Assembly: GCA_050309435.1 (NCBI GenBank)
Contig: JBNRMJ010000020.1
Span: forward strand, 101,794-165,793
Reading direction: 5' to 3'
Source: CAYXVJ01 sp050309435
GTDB taxonomy: Bacteria; Bacillota; Clostridia; Saccharofermentanales; Fastidiosipilaceae
Length of the DNA stretch: 64,000 nt
Shown: piece by piece, positions 52,108 to 59,144 of the stretch
Numbering within the stretch: the stretch's first letter is position 1
Layout: each line of letters opens with the position of its first letter
Position numbers and translations under genes: made by a program
The notes under the pieces: model-generated
Databases searched by the model: none
What the model saw: only the letters and a program-made list of their open reading frames with translations
What the model was told of the DNA's origin: nothing

Positions 52108-52353
52108 TTAGTCTATGATTCCGTTCGTCTTAAGCAAACGCTTAACGGTTTCGGTGGGCTGAGCACCATTGGCGATCCACTTCTTCACGGCGTCCGTATC
52201 AACCTTGAATTCAGATGGTTCGTTCATGGGGGCATATGTGCCGATCTCAGCGATGAAGCGGCCGTCACGCGGTGAGCTGGATTCTGCGACAACCACGCGA
52301 TAGTAAGGTGCCTTCTTAGCGCCGATGCGCTTTAATCTGATTTTAACTGCCAT
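52108..52353 (-). CDS. rpsP: 30S ribosomal protein S16
   Basis: An 81-residue S16, recognisable by AVKIRLKRIGAKKAPYYRVVVAESSSPRDGRFIAEIGTYAP. It follows ffh by 59 bases and precedes khpA, as in Bacillus. Confidence 0.97.
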   Translation of the reverse strand: MAVKIRLKRIGAKKAPYYRVVVAESSSPRDGRFIAEIGTYAPMNEPSEFKVDTDAVKKWIANGAQPTETVKRLLKTNGIID

Positions 52354-52412
52354 TTCTGGTCCTCCAAAAAATATTTTTCTATATACAAGGAAAAATCGAA
52401 TGTCATCGAAGT

Positions 52413-53768
52413 TTAGAACGGGAAACGTCCCTTTCCTAAGCCGCGACGGCCTTTCTTCCCCTTAGTACCCATACCACCCATCATCTGCTTCATCATCTTG
52501 TTCGTCTGTTCGTACTGATTCACAAGTTGATTGACCTGCTGAACACTTGTCCCCGAGCCTGTTGCGATGCGTTTTCGCCTGCTGGCATTTAGCAATGAAG
52601 GATTCTCGCGTTCCTGCACGGTCATCGAGCGTATGATGGCCATTTGTCTGTCAACGACGCGATCGTCAAGATTCGCTTCGTTCAACTGTTTCGGATTCAA
52701 ACCCGGAATCATGCCCATGATATCCTTGAGCGAACCCATTTTCTTAACCTGTTCAAACTGATCCAGCATATCTTGTAAGCTGAAACGATTCTGCTGCAGT
52801 TTGCTTAAGGTCTTCTCTGCTTCGCGCTGATCGATGGTTGCGGAGGCTTTCTCGATTAAACTGAGAACATCACCCATGCCAAGGATTCGCGAAGCCATAC
52901 GATCGGGATGGTATTCTTCGATCGCATCGAGCTTTTCTCCGACACCGATGAACTTGATCGGCTTACCCGTGATATAAGCAATCGACAAGGCGGCACCGCC
53001 ACGGGCATCACTGTCGAGCTTGGTCATGATATAACCGTCCAGACCGATCTGGCGATCGAACTCCTGAGCGATGTTCACGGCTTCCTGACCGATCATGGCA
53101 TCGACGACCAGCAGGCGCTGCGTCGGTTTCACGACTGCCGAGATGTCCTTGAGTTCGTCCATCAGCTCGTTATCGATGGTCATACGACCGGCCGTATCGA
53201 CGATCAAGGTATCGCACATCATGTACCTGGCACGATCAACGGCGTTTCGGGCAATCGCCACGGCATCCTTATTTGAAGCTTCGATGTATGTCGCTACGCC
53301 GGCGGCTTTACCAAGGACCTCGAGCTGCAGTGCGGCTGCGGGACGGTGCGTATCCACGGAAGCCAGCATCGGCTTCTTGCCTTTACTCTTCAGTAACTTA
53401 CCGAGCTTGGCCGTGAATGTAGTTTTACCGGAACCCTGCAGACCGTAAACCATAATGACCGTAAATCCGCTGGGACTGACCGCAAGTTTGGTGTTTCCGA
53501 TCGACAATATCTCAATCAGGGATTCATGAACGATCTTAACGACTTGCTGACCCGGTGTCAGGCTTTCCATGACGTCCGAACCCTGACACTTTTCGCTGAT
53601 CTGAGCCGTGAGTTCCTTGACAACCTGATAATTGACATCTGCTTCGAGTAAAGCGAGGCGGATCTCTTTCATCATGTTCTTGATGTCTTGTTCCGTGACC
53701 CGCGACTTGCCGCGCATTTTGGCTGTGATATTCTGTAATTTGGTTGAAAGTCCTTCAAAAAGGGCCAT
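52413..53768 (-). CDS. ffh: Signal recognition particle protein Ffh
   Basis: A 451-residue SRP54 GTPase that binds signal sequences and the SRP RNA. The N and G domains have YGLQGSGKTTFTAKLGKLL, DTHRPAAALQL, DTAGRMTIDN and TKLDSDARGGAALSI. The methionine-rich M domain fills about 300-451, with MGSLKDIMGMIPG and a glycine/lysine-rich end. It is preceded by ylxM, its usual partner. The SRP RNA gene was not found in the window. Confidence 0.97.
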   Translation of the reverse strand: MALFEGLSTKLQNITAKMRGKSRVTEQDIKNMMKEIRLALLEADVNYQVVKELTAQISEKCQGSDVMESLTPGQQVVKIVHESLIEILSIGNTKLAVSPSGFTVIMVYGLQGSGKTTFTAKLGKLLKSKGKKPMLASVDTHRPAAALQLEVLGKAAGVATYIEASNKDAVAIARNAVDRARYMMCDTLIVDTAGRMTIDNELMDELKDISAVVKPTQRLLVVDAMIGQEAVNIAQEFDRQIGLDGYIMTKLDSDARGGAALSIAYITGKPIKFIGVGEKLDAIEEYHPDRMASRILGMGDVLSLIEKASATIDQREAEKTLSKLQQNRFSLQDMLDQFEQVKKMGSLKDIMGMIPGLNPKQLNEANLDDRVVDRQMAIIRSMTVQERENPSLLNASRRKRIATGSGTSVQQVNQLVNQYEQTNKMMKQMMGGMGTKGKKGRRGLGKGRFPF

Positions 53769-53793
53769 GACTTCTCCTTAGCGCAAAATATAT

Positions 53794-54159
53794 TCAGCTC
53801 AACAATAAGCCGTACAGTTGATCCAGTAAGCGGTCGAATGTCTCTGCCGAAGCAGCGTCCGTATCATGCAATCTCTTCGCTTCGCTCTTGATTCTCGTGA
53901 TCAGTTCGCGACCTTCCAGAGCTTTGGAAGCTAATTTCAATTCGGACTCGTACCGCAGCAAACTCTCTTCGCCCCGTTTGATACTGTCATGTACCGCCTG
54001 GCGGCTGATACCTTTCAGCGAAGCGATCTCGCCGAGCGACATGTCTTCGTTTAAAGACAGCAACATGATTTCCTGAGTCTTCTCTGATAACAAAGCACCG
54101 TAGAAATCCATCAAGAATGATACCTGATACTTATCTTTGAACAAGGTTATGTCACTCAT
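53794..54159 (-). CDS. ylxM: YlxM-type helix-turn-helix protein, SRP-associated
   Basis: A 121-residue protein of the YlxM family (UPF0122), encoded next to ffh in Firmicutes and reported to modulate SRP. The sigma-4-like helix-turn-helix is LNEDMSLGEIASLKGISRQAVHDSIKRGEESL (about 33-64). I choose the ATG at 54159 from family length. It has no ribosome site; the promoter places the transcription start almost on the ATG, which suggests a leaderless mRNA. An in-frame TTG further up is part of the -35 element and is not a start. Confidence 0.9.
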   Translation of the reverse strand: MSDITLFKDKYQVSFLMDFYGALLSEKTQEIMLLSLNEDMSLGEIASLKGISRQAVHDSIKRGEESLLRYESELKLASKALEGRELITRIKSEAKRLHDTDAASAETFDRLLDQLYGLLLS

Positions 54160-54166
54160 AAGGGAA

Positions 54167-54215
54167 ATAATAACAGGAGACCCATCCTCTGTCAAGACTT
54201 TTTACTTGACAGAGG
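54167..54215 (-). promoter_or_regulatory. ylxM-ffh promoter inside an 11-bp inverted repeat
   Basis: On the minus strand, TTGACA (54195-54190) and TATTAT (54172-54167) are 17 bases apart, a near-consensus sigma-A promoter. CCTCTGTCAAG (54186-54196) and CTTGACAGAGG (54205-54215) form a perfect inverted repeat with an 8-bp spacer that contains this -35. The expected transcription start is within a base or two of the ylxM ATG. Confidence 0.85.
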
Positions 54216-54256
54216 TTTACAGATATAGTTTAACCGGAAATACTTCCGAAAATGGG

Positions 54257-54289
54257 AAAACCCGTCAGTTTACTTAACTGACGGGTTTT
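54257..54289 (-). terminator. Terminator of tRNA-Pro
   Basis: AAAACCCGTCAGTT (54257-54270) and AACTGACGGGTTTT (54276-54289) form a perfect 14-bp stem with a 5-base loop, starting 3 bases after the tRNA CCA end. Confidence 0.88.
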
Positions 54290-54292
54290 ATC

Positions 54293-54370
54293 TGGTCGGA
54301 GTGACAAGACTTGAACTTGCGACCTCATGCACCCCAAGCATGCGCGCTAGCCAACTGCGCTACACCCCGA
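54293..54370 (-). tRNA. tRNA-Pro (anticodon GGG)
   Basis: The minus strand gives a complete cloverleaf: acceptor TCGGGGT paired with ACTCCGA, D-arm GCGC-AGTTGGCTA-GCGC, anticodon stem CATGC/GCATG around TTGGGGT (anticodon GGG), T-arm with loop TTCAAGT, and an encoded CCA. It lies between the pnp terminator and its own terminator, with its own promoter. Confidence 0.95.
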
Positions 54371-54380
54371 AGACTTCATA

Positions 54381-54408
54381 ATTCTATCACATACTATAAA
54401 TCTGTCAA
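54381..54408 (-). promoter_or_regulatory. tRNA-Pro promoter
   Basis: Minus strand TTGACA (54408-54403) and TAGAAT (54386-54381) are 16 bases apart, 10 bases before the mature tRNA 5' end. Confidence 0.82.
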
Positions 54409-54472
54409 CCGGCTTTGCATAATTCGGAAATGAGGTCTAAGCCCATGTTTAAATACGTTGCATCTCAAGGCA

Positions 54473-54508
54473 AAAAGCTACCGGATCATAAATAATCCGG
54501 TAGCTTTT
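54473..54508 (-). terminator. Terminator of pnp
   Basis: AAAAGCTACCGGAT (54473-54486) pairs perfectly with ATCCGGTAGCTTTT (54495-54508), 8-base loop, with a T5 tail on the minus strand, 36 bases after the pnp stop. Confidence 0.88.
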
Positions 54509-54543
54509 CTTCATTTCATTTAGATTTGATTCTGTTTCGGGAC

Positions 54544-56847
54544 TTAGTCGCGGAAATGACCGCCTTCGTTACGAGGTCCGCGATTCTCACCGCCGGATCC
54601 TTCTCTTCTGGGTCCGCGGTCGTTTCTTCTGGGTCCGCGATCGTCTCTTCTAGGTCCGCGATCATCACGTCTGGGTCCGCGGTTATCTCTGCGGTCACCG
54701 CCCGAACGTTCCCCGCGGGGACGCTCCTGACGCTCGGGTTCGGTCCAGCCTTCCGGTTTCGGAAGTGTATCGCGGATGGACAAGTTGATTCTGCCCTGAT
54801 CATCGATTTCCAGAACTTTCACGGTTACGAGGTCGCCGACTGCAACAACATCCTCGACATTTTCGACACGATTCCAGTCCATCTTGGAGATGTGAACCAG
54901 ACCTTCCTTACCCGGCAGATATTCCACGAATGCGCCGAAGTTCATTAGACGGGTAACCTGTCCCTGATAAACCTGACCCGGCTCGGGATCGGTTACGATA
55001 CCGCGAATGATGGTAATAGCCATCTCGACCATCTCGGCATCAACGCCGCTGACAAAGACCTGACCATCCTCTTCGATATCGATTTCGCAGTTTGTCTGCT
55101 CGATAATCTTGTTAATGACTTTACCGCCCTTACCGATAACATCACCGATCTTCTCGGGATCAATCTTGATCTCGACGATCTTAGGTGCGTACTTGGAAAT
55201 TTCCTTACGCGGTTCGGCCAGTACAGGCAGGATGGTTTCGTTGATAATCTGGAGACGACCCTTACGTGTAATCTCGAAAGCATCGCGAATCATATCATAA
55301 GTCAAACCATCGGTCTTGATATCGACCTGGATCGATGTAATGCCCTCGGTTGTACCGGCCACCTTGAAGTCCATGTCGCCAAAGAAGTCTTCGATGCCCT
55401 GAATATCCATGAAGACAAGGTAATCACTGTCATCTTCCTCATTAACGATCAAGCCGGCAGAAATACCTGCTACGGGACGTTTGATCGGCACACCCGCGTC
55501 CATCAAAGCAAGTGTCGAAGCGCAAACGGAACCCTGTGAAGTCGAACCGTTGGACATCAGAATCTCCGAAACGGTTCGGATTGCATACGGAAATTCCGCG
55601 ACAGAGGGCAAGACAGGAACCAGAGAACGCTCGGCCAGAGCACCGTGACCGATTTCACGACGGCTGGCGGAACGCGAGCTCTTCGCTTCGCCGACCGAGT
55701 AGCCGGGGAAGTTATAGTGATGGATATAACGCTTGCTCTCTTCGTCGTCAGCCAAACCGTCCAGCTTTTGAACCTTGGACATCGGAGCCAAAGTAGCGAT
55801 TGTCAAAACCTGGGTCTGACCGCGCTGGAACAAACCGGAACCGTGCGTACGAGGCAAGAGACCCGCGGCGGCTGACAGTTCGCGAATCTGATAAAGACTG
55901 CGACCGTCGACACGCTTGTGCTCTTCTTTTAGATAGTAGCGTACGGTTTTCTTCTGAAGTTTGTACATGGCTTCGCCGACCAGGCCCAGCCAGTCTTCGT
56001 TGACTTCGGCGATGTGAGCTTTCACTTCTTCCGTCAAAGCCTGCACCTGAAGGTCTCGCAGAGATTTGTCGTCGTTCAGGACAGCCTGCTTCATGCCTTC
56101 TGCTGCGAAGCGCTCGATTTCGGCCCAGGCTTCCGGATCGATATCGTTGGATGTATATTCGTACTTCGGTTTACCGATATCTGCGACAATGCCCTTGATG
56201 AAACGGCAAATTTCCTTGATGACCTTATGTGCTTCGATGATCGCTTCAAGCATAATCTCGTCAGGCACTTCGTTGGCACCGGCTTCGATCATGCAGATCT
56301 TCTCTTCGGTACCGGCGACGGTAACATCCATCTGGCTCAATTCACGCTGAGCTTCGGTCGGGTTGATAACCGGCTTGTTGTCGATCAGGCCTACCATAAC
56401 GGATGCCGTCGGACCATTGAAAGGAATATCCGAGATGGATACCGCAATCGACGAACCCAGCATCGCACAAATCTCGGGTTTCGAATCCTGATCCACGGAC
56501 AAAACAAGGTTAGCCAGATTGACGTCGTTTCTCAGATCATCCGGGAAAAGCGGGCGCATCGGACGATCAATCGCTCGTGCCGTCAAGATTGCATTTTCCG
56601 TGGGTCTGCCTTCACGCTTCAGGAAACCGCCGGGAAAACGGCCTACCGCATACATCTTCTCTTCGTAATCGACACTCAAGGGGAAGAAATCAATTCCCGG
56701 TCGCGGTGTTTTCGAACTGGTGGCCGACGATAAAACAACCGTTTCACCATAGCTGACCAGACAGGAACCATTTGCGAATTGAGCGAGTTTGCCTGCTTCG
56801 ACGCGCAGTGTTCTCCCCGCCAGTTCCATTTCATATACTTTTGACAT
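54544..56847 (-). CDS. pnp: Polynucleotide phosphorylase
   Basis: A 767-residue 3'-5' exoribonuclease and RNA polymerase. It has two RNase PH domains (about 1-220 and 320-545), with RDLQVQALTEEVKAH in the helical linker and VEIKIDPEKIGDVIGKGGKVINKI as the KH domain, then an S1 domain (PGQVYQGQVTRLMNFGAFVEYLPGKEGLVHIS). The last 60 residues are a repeated, charged RG-rich tail. I start at the ATG at 56847 (GGAGG 6-10 bases upstream), not four codons earlier. rpsO lies upstream in the classical rpsO-pnp order but has its own terminator. Confidence 0.96.
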   Translation of the reverse strand: MSKVYEMELAGRTLRVEAGKLAQFANGSCLVSYGETVVLSSATSSKTPRPGIDFFPLSVDYEEKMYAVGRFPGGFLKREGRPTENAILTARAIDRPMRPLFPDDLRNDVNLANLVLSVDQDSKPEICAMLGSSIAVSISDIPFNGPTASVMVGLIDNKPVINPTEAQRELSQMDVTVAGTEEKICMIEAGANEVPDEIMLEAIIEAHKVIKEICRFIKGIVADIGKPKYEYTSNDIDPEAWAEIERFAAEGMKQAVLNDDKSLRDLQVQALTEEVKAHIAEVNEDWLGLVGEAMYKLQKKTVRYYLKEEHKRVDGRSLYQIRELSAAAGLLPRTHGSGLFQRGQTQVLTIATLAPMSKVQKLDGLADDEESKRYIHHYNFPGYSVGEAKSSRSASRREIGHGALAERSLVPVLPSVAEFPYAIRTVSEILMSNGSTSQGSVCASTLALMDAGVPIKRPVAGISAGLIVNEEDDSDYLVFMDIQGIEDFFGDMDFKVAGTTEGITSIQVDIKTDGLTYDMIRDAFEITRKGRLQIINETILPVLAEPRKEISKYAPKIVEIKIDPEKIGDVIGKGGKVINKIIEQTNCEIDIEEDGQVFVSGVDAEMVEMAITIIRGIVTDPEPGQVYQGQVTRLMNFGAFVEYLPGKEGLVHISKMDWNRVENVEDVVAVGDLVTVKVLEIDDQGRINLSIRDTLPKPEGWTEPERQERPRGERSGGDRRDNRGPRRDDRGPRRDDRGPRRNDRGPRREGSGGENRGPRNEGGHFRD
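54611..54694 (-). repeat. Four 21-bp repeats encoding the RGPRRDD tail of PNPase
   Basis: GGTCCGCG recurs at 54611, 54632, 54653 and 54674, exactly 21 bp apart, encoding RGPRRDD or RGPRRND units. A further copy occurs at 54574. The in-frame period allows length changes without frameshift. Confidence 0.85.
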
Positions 56848-56887
56848 TAAAACCTCCATAGCAGATCAACGCTGCTCTATTGTATTC

Positions 56888-57019
56888 AGCGGCAATCTAC
56901 TCGATGGCTGTAGTCTGTAGATTCGATTCGCGAAAGATCCGCGAACCCAATCTACCTTCTACGGCACATCCGGCCGCTAAATATATGTTAATTCTATCAT
57001 ACAGGTCAGGTGAAACCAA
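56888..57019 (-). promoter_or_regulatory. pnp promoter and structured leader
   Basis: Minus strand TTGGTT (57019-57014) and TAGAAT (56996-56991) are 17 bases apart. The leader of about 137 bases contains a long hairpin at 56955-56917 (GTAGATT and TTCGCG arms pairing with CGCGAA and AATCTAC) and a second GTAGATT copy at 56900-56894 that can pair with the same AATCTAC. AGCGGC (56978-56973) can pair with GCCGCT (56893-56888). The 337-bp rpsO-pnp gap holds this leader and the rpsO terminator. Confidence 0.65.
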
Positions 57020-57082
57020 ATAATAAATCTATCATTTAAGCAAAATATTGGCAAAAGCCTCGAATCCGGCATCCGGAAAATG

Positions 57083-57115
57083 AAAAATACCCCGATTGCG
57101 ATGCAATCAGGGCAT
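57083..57115 (-). terminator. Terminator of rpsO
   Basis: The minus strand reads CCCTGATTGC, a 3-base loop, GCAATCGGGG, then TATTTTT. It lies 70-100 bases after rpsO and upstream of the pnp promoter. Confidence 0.85.
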
Positions 57116-57184
57116 ATAACCTATAGCCGCGGGTATCAATGACCAAAACGCAGGTCTATCAGTTTCTTCCTTGTTTTTACACTC

Positions 57185-57448
57185 TTACTTACGGATACCG
57201 AGCTTGGCGATGATCTCGCGGTAACGGTTGATGTCAACCTTGGTCAGGTAATCCAGGAGAGCGCGACGACGTCCGACCATCATGAGCAGACCACGACGGG
57301 AGTGATGATCACCCTTGTGCTCTTTCAAGTGTTCTGTCAGGTGGTTGATGCGCTCGGTCAAGAGTGCAATCTGAACCTCGGGAGATCCCGTGTCGCCTTC
57401 ATGTGTGGCGTAGGTCTGGATGATTTCCAGTTTACGTGCTTTGTCCAT
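57185..57448 (-). CDS. rpsO: 30S ribosomal protein S15
   Basis: An 87-residue S15 that binds the central domain of 16S rRNA. It is recognised by IIQTYATHEGDTGSPEVQIALLTERINHLTEHLKEHKGDHHSRRGLL and GRRRALLDYL. Ribosome site AGGAGG lies 10 bases upstream. The leader may carry an S15 autoregulatory structure. Confidence 0.97.
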   Translation of the reverse strand: MDKARKLEIIQTYATHEGDTGSPEVQIALLTERINHLTEHLKEHKGDHHSRRGLLMMVGRRRALLDYLTKVDINRYREIIAKLGIRK

Positions 57449-57474
57449 TGTCTTAATCCTCCTATTGGCCTATG

Positions 57475-57555
57475 GCGAAGTGCCGGTCAGACTGTCCAAG
57501 CACTGCGCTCATGGCAGATCTAAATTATCATACATGATTAGTACTGCTTTTTCAA
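57475..57555 (-). promoter_or_regulatory. rpsO promoter and candidate S15 leader hairpin
   Basis: Minus strand TTGAAA (57555-57550) and TATGAT (57532-57527) are 17 bases apart; the -35 overlaps the purM stop codon. In the leader, GCGCAGTGC and GCACTTCGC (57508-57475) pair with one mismatch around an inner GG/CC stem, just before the ribosome site. Confidence 0.65.
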
Positions 57556-58727
57556 TAGTTAAATGTTCCGAGTTTCGACTCGATCGTAAGCCGGTTGGAA
57601 TCGGTATCGGCGGCAAGCGTGTGCCCGATTACCTTGGCTTCTACTTGAAACATAGCGGCTATATCGATTATATCTCGAGCCAGCTCCGGTTCAACGTACA
57701 GTTCCATCAAGTGACCGCAATTGAAAACCTGATACATTTCGCGAGCTGAAATTTCACCTTCTCGATAAATCGCTTCGAAAACAGGCGGCAAGGAAAACAA
57801 ATTGTTCTTCACATAGTGAATGCCTCGGCCAAAATCGCGTGCTTTAACCTGGCCTCCGCCGGTACAATGTACGATACCGTAGATGCCTTCCCGGTAAAGA
57901 GAAAATACTCTTTTCAAAATCGGTAAATAGGTTCTCGTTGGCGACAACAACGCTTCGCCGTAGGTCAAGGTCGAGCCTGGTAAAAGTTCTTGCAAGTCAC
58001 GGCTTCCGTTGTAAACTTTACTTTCTTCGAGTGTGTCAGAAAATGTTTCGGGATATTTTTGATAGTAACGGTGATCCAGCAGCAGATGCCTGGCCGCAGT
58101 CAAGCCGTTTGATGCGATACCCGAGTTTTCGCTAAGCTCATAAGTCGAACGGCCGTAAGATGATAAACCGACGATGCTCAGTCCGGGTTTCAGACGACTA
58201 AGATCGATTACTTCTTTTCGGGGCATCCGGACCGCAACCGTCGAATCGCAAATGACCGTTCTAACAAGATCGCCGACATCCGCCGTCTCTCCGCCCGTCA
58301 AAGTTATATTTACACTGAAAGCAGCGAGCTTGGCGGCCAGATCACTGTATCCGTTTATGATTTCGGCAACAGCCGCTCCGTCGACTCGATGGGCATTTCG
58401 CCCGATGGTATTCGATAAATAGAAGTTGTTTGTAGCGCCTATACAAGCCAGATCATCTGTGTTCATGACGAGAGAATCCTGGGCAATACCGCGAAACCAC
58501 TTTAAATGACCGCTTTCTTTATACATTAGATAAGCCAGACTTGATTTCGTTCCCGCTCCGTCCGCATGTAAAGCAAAGCAATAATCAGGATCTCCGGCGA
58601 CGTCCGGACTGATCTTGCAAAAGGCTCCCGGATACAGTCCTTTATCCATATCTTTAATAGCTGATTTTACATCATCCTTGGTCGGCGAAACCCCGCGCGA
58701 CAGATAAGAACCGGCATCGTTTGACAT
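57552..58727 (-). CDS. purM: Phosphoribosylformylglycinamidine cyclo-ligase (AIR synthase), long type
   Basis: A 391-residue PurM-family enzyme, which closes the imidazole ring in purine synthesis with ATP. Motifs are HADGAGTKSSLAYLMYKESG, NTDDLACIGATNNFYLSNTIGRN, TLTGGETADVGDLVRT, LSSYGRSTYELSENSGIASNG and HCTGGGQVKARDF. It is about 45 residues longer than the usual 345-residue PurM. From memory, the block pattern and the SKLGTFNY-type ending resemble the PurM of Bacteroidetes more than that of Bacillus or Clostridium. Ribosome site AAGGAGA overlaps the end of the rnpB terminator region. No neighbouring pur genes; purB is 11 kb away. Confidence 0.88.
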   Translation of the reverse strand: MSNDAGSYLSRGVSPTKDDVKSAIKDMDKGLYPGAFCKISPDVAGDPDYCFALHADGAGTKSSLAYLMYKESGHLKWFRGIAQDSLVMNTDDLACIGATNNFYLSNTIGRNAHRVDGAAVAEIINGYSDLAAKLAAFSVNITLTGGETADVGDLVRTVICDSTVAVRMPRKEVIDLSRLKPGLSIVGLSSYGRSTYELSENSGIASNGLTAARHLLLDHRYYQKYPETFSDTLEESKVYNGSRDLQELLPGSTLTYGEALLSPTRTYLPILKRVFSLYREGIYGIVHCTGGGQVKARDFGRGIHYVKNNLFSLPPVFEAIYREGEISAREMYQVFNCGHLMELYVEPELARDIIDIAAMFQVEAKVIGHTLAADTDSNRLTIESKLGTFNY

Positions 58728-58742
58728 GGCGATCTCCTTAAG

Positions 58743-58772
58743 AAAATGGCCATAACGAGTGAAGTCATGGCC
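58743..58772 (-). terminator. Terminator of rnpB
   Basis: Minus strand GGCCATGAC, 7-base loop, GTTATGGCC (one G-U pair), then ATTTTCTT, 20 bases after the mature RNA end and directly before the purM ribosome site. Confidence 0.8.
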
Positions 58773-58791
58773 GATGAGTATATATAGAAAT

Positions 58792-59144
58792 CTGAGAAAG
58801 TCGTAAGCCGGGTTCTGTCATGGACGATCATTTATCTAGGCCTGCTATTTCTAACAGGCTCAAGCCACCTCCCGAGACGGCCGGGTCAAGCCATATGTCT
58901 CTCCACGGTGTTGCTCCGGATGGGGTTTACAGAGCGCTCTGTCGTCTCCGACGAGCCGGTGAGCTCTTACCTCGCCTTTCCACCCTTACCGCTTACCGCA
59001 AGCGGTTTGCGGCGGTTTATTTCTGTTGCACTATCCTTAAAGTCGCCTTCACCGGTAACTAGCCGGCATCCTGACCCTATGGAGCCCGGACTTTCCTCAT
59101 GTGCAGCCTTTCGGCTTGCACCCGCGATCGTCAGACTTTCTCAG
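58792..59144 (-). ncRNA. rnpB: RNase P RNA, bacterial type
   Basis: About 353 nt. The 5' end CTGAGAAAGTC (59144-59134) pairs with GACTTTCTCAG at the 3' end (58802-58792) to form P1. The conserved GAGGAAAGTCCGGGCTCC (P4 5' strand and neighbours) lies at 59099-59082, the universally conserved ACAGAAATAAACCGCC at 59026-59011, and AACCCGGCTTAC near the 3' end. The 5' end overlaps the stop codon of the nif3-like gene. End positions are inferred from P1 pairing, within a few bases. Confidence 0.94.

Noticed and set aside
54160..54195. Longer ylxM starting at TTG (54195)
   Set aside because: The TTG is the first codon-like part of the TTGACA -35 element, and the family N-terminus matches the start at 54159.
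54240..54300. Possible CRISPR or tRNA cluster signal from several adjacent palindromes
   Set aside because: The structures resolve into one tRNA, its promoter, its terminator and the pnp terminator. No repeated spacers occur.
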